Source: Pseudoruminococcus_B sp937901805 (GTDB lineage Bacteria; Bacillota; Clostridia; Oscillospirales; Ruminococcaceae). From it: 10,511 nt of DNA. The position numbers and the translations under genes were made by a program. The DNA is taken from positions 1-10,511 of the forward strand of contig CAUWNS010000045.1 in assembly GCA_963560245.1 (NCBI GenBank). Reading direction: 5' to 3'. Position 1 is the stretch's first letter. The number at the start of each line of letters is the position of its first letter. Positions 1-4,428 of the stretch are shown piece after piece. The notes below the pieces were generated by a model, which was not told where the DNA came from, searched no databases, and was given only the letters and a program-made list of their open reading frames with translations.

Positions 1-21
1 GCATCTTTTACAGGTTTTCAT
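1..21 (-). CDS. Start of a leftward gene cut by the window edge (possible)
   Basis: Only seven codons are visible, reading MKTCKRC from an ATG at 21-19 on the minus strand. An AGGGG ribosome-binding-like stretch lies about 8 bases upstream of that ATG, which supports a real start. The CxxC pair could begin a zinc-binding module, but seven residues cannot identify a family. In temperate elements the gene left of the immunity region is often an integrase or a small regulator. That is context only, and no part of such a gene can be recognised here. Confidence 0.4.
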
Positions 22-40
22 ACAAAATTCCCCTTTTTTC

Positions 41-80
41 GCAAATTCGACAGACAAAAGTATGACGAATCTGCTATAAT
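41..80 (+). promoter_or_regulatory. Promoter module 1 with inverted 0A-box-like sites
   Basis: A perfect -10 box TATAAT lies at 75-80. The best -35 is CAGACA at 51-56 (four of six consensus bases) with an 18-bp spacer. An imperfect inverted repeat overlaps it: TTCGACA at 46-52 and TGACGAA at 63-69. Both halves match the Spo0A box pattern TGNCGAA, the first on the minus strand. A strong -10 with a weak -35 overlapped by such sites would suit an activator-controlled or repressed promoter. Binding by Spo0A is a guess; another regulator could use the same repeat. The module recurs at 162-199. Confidence 0.5.
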
Positions 81-86
81 GTATTA

Positions 87-161
87 CGAGGGGCAGACTT
101 GGAATGGAGCCACTCACTTACGGACCGTCTCGGTGTTGGTAGCGCCGGGGCGGTTTTTTTT
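87..161 (+). ncRNA. Candidate small RNA of about 75 nt
   Basis: The TATAAT at 75-80 predicts a transcript start near 87, and a strong terminator ends at 161. The RNA would be about 75 nt, and its last half is the terminator hairpin. It holds only very short reading frames, such as a 12-codon frame from ATG at 103 and a TTG frame preceded by GAGGGG. No known RNA family was recognised. It could be a regulatory or antisense RNA, an attenuated leader, or the remains of a small toxin or leader peptide gene. The call rests on promoter-terminator spacing alone. Confidence 0.35.
124..161 (+). terminator. Strong Rho-independent terminator
   Basis: The arm ACCGTCTCGGTG (124-135) and the arm CGCCGGGGCGGT (143-154) form a 12-bp RNA stem with no mismatch if three G-U pairs are allowed. 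The loop is seven bases and eight T residues follow (154-161). It would stop rightward transcription from promoter module 1 before the ImmA gene, so that gene needs its own promoter downstream. Confidence 0.85.
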
Positions 162-199
162 GCAAATCGACAGACATCTACAAATTAGACGGCTAAAAT
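162..199 (+). promoter_or_regulatory. Promoter module 2, likely for the ImmA/IrrE gene
   Basis: This stretch repeats the layout of 41-80: GCAAATCGACAGACA at 162-176 against GCAAATTCGACAGACA at 41-56. CAGACA (171-176) serves as a poor -35, a 17-bp spacer follows, and TAAAAT (194-199) is the -10. It lies just past the terminator and would give a leader of about 60 nt before the ImmA/IrrE gene. The 0A-like box is degraded here (ATCGACA at 166-172). Confidence 0.4.
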
Positions 200-268
200 A
201 TGAATTGGAAAAATTTGTGTAATGATTATTTCAGGAATACTGATTAAAATCATGATGAGGTGATAGTG

Positions 269-943
269 TTGATAACAAAATATGATGATGTACGGGACTT
301 AGTATGGGAAATCCAAAAAAAATATTGGATTAGTGAGTTGCCTGTTGATGTTTTTAAACTTTGCTCTTTTATGGGGCATACGGTAATGTCCTATCGGAAA
401 GGGGCAGAGATCCTAAAGCTTTTGCGATTGGATGACCGTTGTGCAATTACTGATGGATTTACAACGGTCCTTGATGGGAGATTCCACATTTTTTACAACG
501 ATAAATTATCTCGTAGACGTAACCGGTTTACAGTCGCACACGAGCTAGGACATATTTGTTGCGGCCACATCACTTTGTCAACAGGTGGCGTTACGGTAAT
601 CAACCGCGAAATCAATCCAGATATCCATGAGGATAATCCTTACGAACTTGCCGCAAATATTTTTGCATCGCGACTTTTAGCGCCCGCTTGTGTGCTGTGG
701 GGACTGCACATTAGGGATGCAGACACAATATCAAGGATTTGCGACATAAGCATGCCGGCCGCGGAATCGAGAAAAAGGCGGATGGATACTCTCTATAAGC
801 GTGAGAAATATTGGCTTGAAACTAAAGGAAAGTCATGCTTTTTGCAATCCCCAGTAGAAAAGCTTATCTATGAAAGATTTGAAAACTATATGTACCATGA
901 AAGGTTTAATCTAGTTGATATATACCGCGATGAGGACGAGTAA
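269..943 (+). CDS. immA: ImmA/IrrE-family zinc metallopeptidase
   Basis: The protein has 224 residues from the TTG at 269. That start sits 6 bases after an AGGTGA ribosome binding site (257-262). GTG 266 is a possible alternative, and GTG 260 overlaps the binding site itself. The zinc peptidase signature HELGH lies at about residues 91-95 in the context FTVAHELGHICCGH. The third ligand glutamate is about residue 126 in YELAANIFASRLLAP, the usual E-x2-A-x2-FA-x2-LL-x-P helix of the family. In ICEBs1 and many prophages ImmA cleaves an XRE repressor after DNA damage or a peptide signal, releasing lytic or transfer genes. Here the nearest XRE repressor is convergent and ends 6 bp away, rather than sitting in the same operon. 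The likely substrate is that repressor or the second one; this is inferred from position. The C-terminal 70 residues are not recognised and may recognise the substrate. Confidence 0.9.
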   Translation: MITKYDDVRDLVWEIQKKYWISELPVDVFKLCSFMGHTVMSYRKGAEILKLLRLDDRCAITDGFTTVLDGRFHIFYNDKLSRRRNRFTVAHELGHICCGHITLSTGGVTVINREINPDIHEDNPYELAANIFASRLLAPACVLWGLHIRDADTISRICDISMPAAESRKRRMDTLYKREKYWLETKGKSCFLQSPVEKLIYERFENYMYHERFNLVDIYRDEDE

Positions 944-960
944 ACGACCTTAGTCCTCAT
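930..960. terminator. Inverted repeat at a convergent gene end, weak terminator candidate
   Basis: ATGAGGAC (930-937) and GTCCTCAT (953-960) are perfect 8-bp complementary arms around a 15-base loop. The loop holds both the ImmA stop (941-943) and the repressor stop (950-952). Neither strand shows a good T run, so efficient Rho-independent termination is doubtful. The symmetry may partly reflect that both proteins end in acidic codons (DEDE and ENED). Confidence 0.35.
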
Positions 961-1483
961 TCTCTTCGCGATATTTGCGGGATAGCTTGATTGCCTTATC
1001 CATATCTTCTTTTGGAACCAGATGAGTTTCAATGCCTCTCCCGCGGGAAGCAATATCCAGTTTGATATATTCTACTGGCTTTTGAGGTTCGGGCAATTGC
1101 ACGACCTTTTGGGCGGCTTCCAACGCTTTTGTACGGGCTAGTTCTTTATCTAAAATAAAATCTACTGTTTCTTTACCGGGTTCATCCAGAGCCCGGTATT
1201 TTTTTATGTGTTCCTGCTCTCGAGGTGTGAGATCCTTTTTCTTTTCCGCTTCAACAGGTTTAGGGATAGAGGCACTTTTTATAACTTCCGGGAACGATAT
1301 GTCATACATTTGGCATAGTCTTGCTAATGTTTCTATGTCAATTTTATTTTTTCCATTTTCCCAAGCGCTTACAGTTTGAGGAGTTACTCCAAGAATATCG
1401 CATATGTATTTTTGAGTAAACGAGCATTTTTCTCTGCTTTCTTTCAGTATTTGACCAATTTTTTCGTAATTTATTGTAATCAT
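950..1483 (-). CDS. XRE/cI-like phage repressor A
   Basis: This 177-residue DNA-binding protein starts at the ATG at 1483-1481, 7 bases after an AGAGG ribosome binding site. An in-frame GTG at 1489 lies too close to that site. Residues 8-64 form an HTH_XRE (HTH_3) domain, with recognition-helix region TPQTVSAWENGKN at 34-46. Residues 75-177 are charged and helical, without the Ser/Lys self-cleaving peptidase motifs of LexA/cI. This fits an ImmR-type repressor that depends on an ImmA partner for inactivation. It is transcribed leftward from a consensus promoter (1533-1505), divergent from a small XRE gene. By family it should keep the element silent by binding the palindromic sites at 1529-1623, some of which overlap its own promoter and would allow autoregulation. 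Which sites it binds is inferred. Confidence 0.88.
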   Translation of the reverse strand: MITINYEKIGQILKESREKCSFTQKYICDILGVTPQTVSAWENGKNKIDIETLARLCQMYDISFPEVIKSASIPKPVEAEKKKDLTPREQEHIKKYRALDEPGKETVDFILDKELARTKALEAAQKVVQLPEPQKPVEYIKLDIASRGRGIETHLVPKEDMDKAIKLSRKYREENED

Positions 1484-1504
1484 ATGCACACCTCTTTAGA
1501 AACA

Positions 1505-1533
1505 ATTATAATTTATGTTTTGCTAATTGTCAA
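1505..1533 (-). promoter_or_regulatory. Consensus leftward promoter for repressor A
   Basis: On the minus strand TTGACA (1533-1528) and TATAAT (1510-1505) both match the consensus exactly, with a 17-bp spacer. It would start transcription near 1498, just ahead of the repressor's ribosome binding site, so the leader is very short. The -35 overlaps the operator-like site at 1529-1545, which suggests autoregulation. Confidence 0.85.
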
Positions 1534-1623
1534 TTGCAAATTTATAAATTTAAAATTTATTTTTGTTATTGACAATCAATCTAAAATTGTTTATAATGTG
1601 ATTGTAATCAATTTTAAATTGAT
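1529..1623. promoter_or_regulatory. Operator array of switch A (four 17-bp palindromic sites)
   Basis: The perfect site is ATCAATTTTAAATTGAT at 1607-1623, with 8-bp arms around one centre base. Three relatives share the same frame. ATCAATCTAAAATTGTT at 1575-1591 matches 14 of 16 arm bases and exactly fills the spacer of the rightward promoter. ATAAATTTAAAATTTAT at 1544-1560 is itself a perfect palindrome and matches 14 of 16. GTCAATTGCAAATTTAT at 1529-1545 matches 13 of 16 and overlaps the leftward -35. Centres are at 1537, 1552, 1583 and 1615, so the last three are 31 and 32 bp apart, about three helical turns. The region is very AT-rich, so the two weaker matches are less certain. Confidence 0.6.
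1569..1597 (+). promoter_or_regulatory. Consensus rightward promoter of switch A
   Basis: TTGACA at 1569-1574 and TATAAT at 1592-1597 are perfect consensus hexamers with an optimal 17-bp spacer. An operator-like palindrome occupies the whole spacer and a perfect one covers roughly +4 to +20. A repressor bound there should block this otherwise very strong promoter. It drives the small XRE gene at 1642. Confidence 0.88.
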
Positions 1624-1641
1624 ATCAAAGGGGGTGATATT

Positions 1642-1851
1642 GTGGATATAGCAAAAGAAATTAGGAAATATATCGAAACCAATAATGTACCACAAAATAA
1701 ATTGGCTGAAAAATCTGGAGTAGGAAAAGTCCAATTATGTCGTGTACTTAGAGGTCAACGAAAACTCTCCGTTGAAGAATACGTTAATATTTGTGATGCT
1801 CTTTGTGTCCCTCTCGAAAGGTTTATCTGCCAATCAAATCGAACTAATTGA
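1642..1851 (+). CDS. Small XRE-family (Cro-like) regulator of switch A
   Basis: The protein has 69 residues from a GTG start behind an AAAGGGGGTGA ribosome binding site. Almost all of it is one HTH_XRE domain: helix 2 is around PQNKLAEKSGV (17-27) and the recognition helix around GKVQLCRVLRGQRKLS (28-43). It lies divergent from repressor A and just downstream of a strong operator-covered promoter, the usual place of a Cro-type antirepressor. The short length with no C-terminal domain fits that role. The class is seen in the sequence; the Cro function is inferred. Confidence 0.8.
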   Translation: MDIAKEIRKYIETNNVPQNKLAEKSGVGKVQLCRVLRGQRKLSVEEYVNICDALCVPLERFICQSNRTN

Positions 1852-1919
1852 AGGAATGAAAAACTATGGAAAGCATAGTCATCCATCCAGCGAAAGCAAG
1901 ATAGAAGGGAGGGAGCAGG

Positions 1920-2063
1920 ATGGATTTATCGGAAATCTCCACAAAAGAATTAGTGGAAGAACTTAGCCGCCGGAGCGGGGTTGAAAAGAAAATAGCCGAA
2001 CCATACCAAGACTTGCAAATCCAGATAAATGGCCCGGCTATTGTGCTGGTGATTCGTGATTAG
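1920..2063 (+). CDS. BC1881-family small phage protein
   Basis: This 47-residue protein starts at an ATG 4 bases after a GAAGGGAGGGAGC purine-rich ribosome binding site. The N-terminal segment STKELVEELSRRSGVE (7-22) and the C-terminal NGPAIVLVIRD (37-47) recall the BC1881 family of small early phage proteins. The function of that family is unknown to me. It follows the switch-A XRE gene on the same strand and is probably co-transcribed with it. Its stop overlaps the stop of the convergent repressor B by 4 bp, so readthrough would be antisense to repressor B. Confidence 0.7.
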   Translation: MDLSEISTKELVEELSRRSGVEKKIAEPYQDLQIQINGPAIVLVIRD

Positions 2064-2079
2064 TCTTTATCACGCTTTT
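2055..2079 (+). terminator. Weak terminator at the convergent junction
   Basis: CGTGAT (2055-2060) and ATCACG (2069-2074) form a 6-bp stem with an 8-base loop, followed by CTTTTC. It sits over the overlapping stops of the BC1881-like gene and repressor B and could stop rightward transcription. The stem is short and the T run is four bases, so substantial readthrough is likely. Confidence 0.35.
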
Positions 2080-2485
2080 CTATGTGCAGCAACGGATAGA
2101 TAACGATTTTATTGTCATCTAAAAAGTCAATCTTTTTTATGAGAGAGGGCAAAACAGACATCAGGGTTTCTTCTGATTGATTTGGCAAATCCAGAAAGTC
2201 CAAATAGGGATAAAGGCGGAGAAGGGCGGTTATGATTTCTTCCTTCTTTTCCATAATCTTTTCCCAATCTTTGAAAATACCTCTCCCAGTGAGGTAATCA
2301 AGCGGCACATGGAAGTAATCGGCTAAGGCGACAAGAACATCAAAACTGGGCAGTCGTTTCCCCTTCTCCATCATGGTGATGGCAGCATCGGACAGCCCAA
2401 ATTCGCAGGCGAGAGCCTTTTGAGAAATCCCTCTATCTTTACGTAAACGTAGCAGACGTTTAGGGAAACAAGCAGTATAGTCCAT
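2060..2485 (-). CDS. XRE-family repressor B
   Basis: The protein has 141 residues from the ATG at 2485-2483, 6 bases after AGAGGTG. An upstream in-frame GTG at 2494 overlaps that ribosome binding site. Residues 8-66 are an HTH_XRE domain with the classic order: LLRLRKDRGISQKALA, recognition-helix region LSDAAITMMEKGKRLPS, then VALADYFHVPLDYLTG. The C-terminal 75 residues are helical and hydrophobic, may mediate dimerisation, and have no peptidase motif. The gene is divergent from a second small XRE gene across operator-like palindromes. Its own promoter is poorly defined: a TATACA-like -10 at 2524-2519 with a weak -35 at 2547-2542 is the best candidate. Expression may therefore depend on activation or derepression. 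Its sequence is clearly different from repressor A, so it is not a recent duplicate. Confidence 0.87.
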   Translation of the reverse strand: MDYTACFPKRLLRLRKDRGISQKALACEFGLSDAAITMMEKGKRLPSFDVLVALADYFHVPLDYLTGRGIFKDWEKIMEKKEEIITALLRLYPYLDFLDLPNQSEETLMSVLPSLIKKIDFLDDNKIVIYPLLHIEKRDKD

Positions 2486-2497
2486 TGAAAACACCTC

Positions 2498-2526
2498 TTG
2501 ACATTAACTTTTAGTTAGTGTATAAT
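2498..2526 (+). promoter_or_regulatory. Consensus rightward promoter of switch B (early operon)
   Basis: TTGACA (2498-2503) and TATAAT (2521-2526) are perfect hexamers with a 17-bp spacer. This is the last clear promoter before the long rightward gene series, so it probably drives the early/replication operon. The -35 touches the ribosome binding site of repressor B on the other strand (2498-2492), so the two genes share a very compact control region. Confidence 0.87.
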
Positions 2527-2555
2527 GACGGCACAAACTAACTTAAAGTTAGTTT
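2503..2555. promoter_or_regulatory. Operator pair of switch B
   Basis: The downstream site at 2535-2555 is a perfect palindrome with 10-bp arms, AAACTAACTT and AAGTTAGTTT, around one A, placed at about +2 to +22 of the transcript. The upstream site ATTAACTTTTAGTTAGT (2503-2519) matches its 8-bp core arms at 14 of 16 positions and lies inside the promoter spacer. Centres are 34 bp apart. The sequence differs from the switch-A operators, so the two repressors should not cross-regulate. Confidence 0.7.
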
Positions 2556-2578
2556 TAAATGGGCGGAAGGGAGGATAA

Positions 2579-2815
2579 ATGCACCTGAGTATGCGACAGG
2601 AACGGAAAAAGCGGGGATGGTCGCAGGAGTTCGTTGCACAACAGATAGGAGTAACGCCAGAAACAATCCACTATATCGAAACCTGCCAACGGAAACCCTC
2701 GTATGACATTCTTGTTAAGCTGGAAGATCTATTCCAGATGAATCACCGAGAACTGTTCAGGGCGGCAACCCCGGACAAGGCAAAAGAGCCTGACGGCAAT
2801 CAGGCTGACCATTGA
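2579..2815 (+). CDS. Small XRE-family regulator of switch B
   Basis: This 78-residue protein starts at an ATG 4 bases after GGGAGG. Residues 3-62 are an HTH_XRE domain of the compact YgzD type: RQERKKRGWSQEFVAQQIGV, then TPETIHYIETCQRKPS, then VKLEDLFQMNHRELF. The last 16 residues are polar. It is the first gene of the rightward early series and sits behind the operator-covered promoter, so it is placed as Cro is in lambda. It may repress repressor B or autoregulate; neither can be read from the sequence. An ATG at 2591 is possible but lacks a well-spaced ribosome binding site. Confidence 0.82.
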   Translation: MHLSMRQERKKRGWSQEFVAQQIGVTPETIHYIETCQRKPSYDILVKLEDLFQMNHRELFRAATPDKAKEPDGNQADH

Positions 2816-2918
2816 GACATTTTTACAATAACACAAATTTGTATGAAAGACAATCCACCCAAAGCGGGATAGGACATGCCGCTGTTTGAATATCTTGAAA
2901 TACAGGAGGTGCGTACAT

Positions 2919-3104
2919 ATGTTAAAACCGCCACCACTCGGCCATGTAGTGGAAGATTACATGCTTGGGGCCACACATATCATCGTCTGTGATGATTGCT
3001 GTGTGTCTGAGGAAGAATGTAGGAAGATCATTGAACAAATCGGATATGACGCCTATAACGATTTGGTCGCGGCAAAAAGGCGGGAATTAGAAGAAGCAGG
3101 TTAA
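2919..3104 (+). CDS. Small Cys-containing early protein, unknown function
   Basis: This 61-residue protein starts at an ATG 8 bases after AGGAGGT. An upstream in-frame ATG at 2886 has no ribosome binding site. Residues 21-34 read IIVCDDCCVSEEEC, giving a CxxCC pattern with a further Cys six residues on, which might hold a metal. The C-terminal half is a predicted helix rich in Lys, Arg and Glu (RKIIEQ to RRELEEAG). I do not recognise a named family. It lies early in the operon among other small proteins, where phages often keep host-takeover or regulatory genes. Confidence 0.72.
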   Translation: MLKPPPLGHVVEDYMLGATHIIVCDDCCVSEEECRKIIEQIGYDAYNDLVAAKRRELEEAG

Positions 3105-3120
3105 ACAAGAATTTTTCTTT

Positions 3121-3140
3121 CCCACTCCATATGGAGCGGG
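3121..3140. repeat. 20-bp near-perfect palindrome between early genes
   Basis: CCCACTCCAT and ATGGAGCGGG form complementary 10-bp arms with one mismatch and no separate loop. No T run follows on either strand, so it is not a classic terminator. It could be an RNA hairpin between two early genes or a protein-binding site. It may also be chance. Confidence 0.4.
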
Positions 3141-3174
3141 TGGAAATAAAATGGACAAGCTGGGAGGTGTTTTG

Positions 3175-3321
3175 ATGGAATTTCTGGAATATGCGTTTTT
3201 ATCCATTCTCGCCGTAACAGCCTGCGCGGTGCTGCTGGGCGGCGTTGTGGAGCTGTTTGAGCGGTATGTCCCGGAGGATATCCAGGACAAGCTGGTAGAC
3301 TGGTTCATGGGCAGGAGGTGA
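3175..3321 (+). CDS. Small single-pass membrane protein
   Basis: This 48-residue protein starts at an ATG 5 bases after GGAGGTG. An in-frame ATG at 3151 would add eight residues but has a weaker site. Residues 6-25 are a continuous hydrophobic stretch (AFLSILAVTACAVLLGGVV), followed by an acidic/basic amphipathic tail ending in WFMGRR. That is the profile of a one-helix inner-membrane protein. Its stop lies within the ribosome binding site of the next gene, so translation is probably coupled. The function is unknown; small membrane proteins in phage early regions can be exclusion or host-membrane factors, but nothing here proves it. Confidence 0.68.
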   Translation: MEFLEYAFLSILAVTACAVLLGGVVELFERYVPEDIQDKLVDWFMGRR

Positions 3322-3326
3322 AAGGA

Positions 3327-3557
3327 ATGTGCATTGTGATTTACAAGGCCGGGGAATATTCCCCAGAAGAAGCGGAACAACGGCAGAATATGAGACAGCA
3401 GGTCTGTCAATGGGTGTACAGGATGAAAATGCTGGCGAAACAGTATGACAGCCGTTGCAGAAAGGAAAAACTTTTGGCAGAGCAAAGAAAAATCACCCTG
3501 CACGGCGGCAACCGTAACAGAGTGAGCATACAAAAAATAACTACATCTGTATTGTAA
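3327..3557 (+). CDS. Small basic early protein, unknown function
   Basis: The protein has 76 residues from an ATG 6 bases after AGGAGGTG, which spans the previous gene's stop. The 79-residue alternative from GTG 3318 overlaps that site. Residues 11-55 are strongly helical and charged (SPEEAEQRQNMRQQVCQWV and onward) and could form a coiled coil. The C-terminus (HGGNRNRVSIQK) is basic. No conserved domain is recognised. The tight packing in the early operon supports a real gene; nothing in it assigns a role. Confidence 0.65.
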   Translation: MCIVIYKAGEYSPEEAEQRQNMRQQVCQWVYRMKMLAKQYDSRCRKEKLLAEQRKITLHGGNRNRVSIQKITTSVL

Positions 3558-3572
3558 AGGAGAATGGAGAAA

Positions 3573-3905
3573 ATGTCAATGCGGGAGAGCGGAATTCCAT
3601 ATACGTCGGAAAACGCGTATTTAAGGCCGAGGGAACCTTTTGCGATGTACTCTGGCAGAACAGCACCCCAAGAACCGCCTATGCCAAAGACGCCGCAGAA
3701 GGAACGGCTGGTACTTACCTTCGATATCCCGGAAGAGGAAGACGCCGAGGTCAATTATACCGGGACATGCGGCTGCGATAAATGCAGGGAAAGCAGCCAT
3801 CCGGTAGAGCTATACCGGGGCAAGACAGTTTTCCACCTAGACGGCAAAGAAATCTACTGTGATTGTTTGCAGGACTACTTAGAGGCAAGGATGAGGATTA
3901 TATGA
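3573..3905 (+). CDS. Early protein with a C-terminal Cys cluster, unknown function
   Basis: The protein has 110 residues from the ATG at 3573, with GGAG at 3566-3569 and AAAGGAGA at 3556-3563 upstream. The in-frame ATG 3564 abuts the binding site and is less likely. Residues 1-45 are proline-rich and probably disordered. Residues 45-110 form a small folded part with CGCDKC at 66-71 and YCDC at 95-98, separated by a beta-like GKTVFHLDGKEIYC segment. Five cysteines in this layout suggest zinc binding. The stop overlaps the next start as ATGA (3902-3905). No family is recognised. The position just before Gp157 suggests a role in replication or recombination, by context only. Confidence 0.7.
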   Translation: MSMRESGIPYTSENAYLRPREPFAMYSGRTAPQEPPMPKTPQKERLVLTFDIPEEEDAEVNYTGTCGCDKCRESSHPVELYRGKTVFHLDGKEIYCDCLQDYLEARMRII

Positions 3906-4408
3906 CATTGTATGAAATCGGGGCAGACCTGAAAAACTTTATGGAAGCGCTGGAAGCAGGAGAAATCCCAGAAGAAGCAATTGCCGACACACTGGACGCT
4001 TTGCAAGGGGAGTTTGACGCAAAAGCGGACAGGGTTGCCTGTGCTATCAAAAACCAGGAGGCCGAAGCGCAAGCCATAAAAGGCGAGATAAAGGAACTGG
4101 AAAAGAGGGCAAAGGCAAAAGAAAGAAGTGCCCTTTGGCTAAAGGAATATCTGCTATGTGAAATGCAGGCCATCGGGAAAAACAAACTGGAAACACCCCG
4201 AAATGTTATCCGGGTTGGAAAAAACCCGACAAGTGTGAAAATCGAGGATGATGCCAAGTTTGTACTCTGGGCGGCACAGCATAATGATAGACTTTTGACC
4301 TACAGCGCTCCTAAGCCCAATAAAAAGGCAGTCCGGGAATTACTGGAAGCAGGAGAAGAATTACCGGGAGCAGAGCTTGTTCGCGGTGTCCGAATTACAA
4401 TCAAGTGA
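3902..4408 (+). CDS. Siphovirus Gp157-family protein
   Basis: The protein has 168 residues from an ATG 5 bases after TGAGG, overlapping the upstream stop by 4 bp. It matches the Gp157 family (Pfam Sipho_Gp157) in order: N-terminal MTLYEIGADLKNFME, an acidic loop with IADTLDAL, a long helical coil rich in Lys/Glu (about residues 40-95, with AIKNQEAEAQAIKGEIKEL), then the conserved tail with FVLWAAQ and LVRGVRITIK. The length is normal. The family is common beside recombinase and SSB genes in Firmicutes phages and has been linked to phage resistance in Streptococcus thermophilus. Its biochemical function is not established. Here it precedes an SSB-like gene. Confidence 0.87.
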   Translation: MTLYEIGADLKNFMEALEAGEIPEEAIADTLDALQGEFDAKADRVACAIKNQEAEAQAIKGEIKELEKRAKAKERSALWLKEYLLCEMQAIGKNKLETPRNVIRVGKNPTSVKIEDDAKFVLWAAQHNDRLLTYSAPKPNKKAVRELLEAGEELPGAELVRGVRITIK

Positions 4409-4428
4409 GAAATAGAAAGGAGAATAAC

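Noticed and set aside
1376..1651. Rightward open frame across the repressor A start and the control region
   Set aside because: It runs antisense to repressor A and through consensus promoters and operators. Its composition is that of AT-rich non-coding DNA.
1742..1966. Rightward open frame overlapping the switch-A XRE gene and the BC1881-like gene
   Set aside because: It is out of frame with two better supported genes and has no ribosome binding site.
2787..2806. Perfect 7-bp hairpin AGCCTGA/TCAGGCT near the end of the switch-B XRE gene
   Set aside because: It is inside the coding region and the nearest T run (ATTTTTA) starts about 13 bases later, so it does not fit a Rho-independent terminator. 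Termination there would also cut off the early operon.
2876..2990. Short alternative frame beginning MPLFEYLEIQEVRTYVK overlapping the gene at 2919
   Set aside because: It is only 38 codons with a weak ribosome binding site, while the overlapping frame from 2919 is longer and has an ideal AGGAGGT site.
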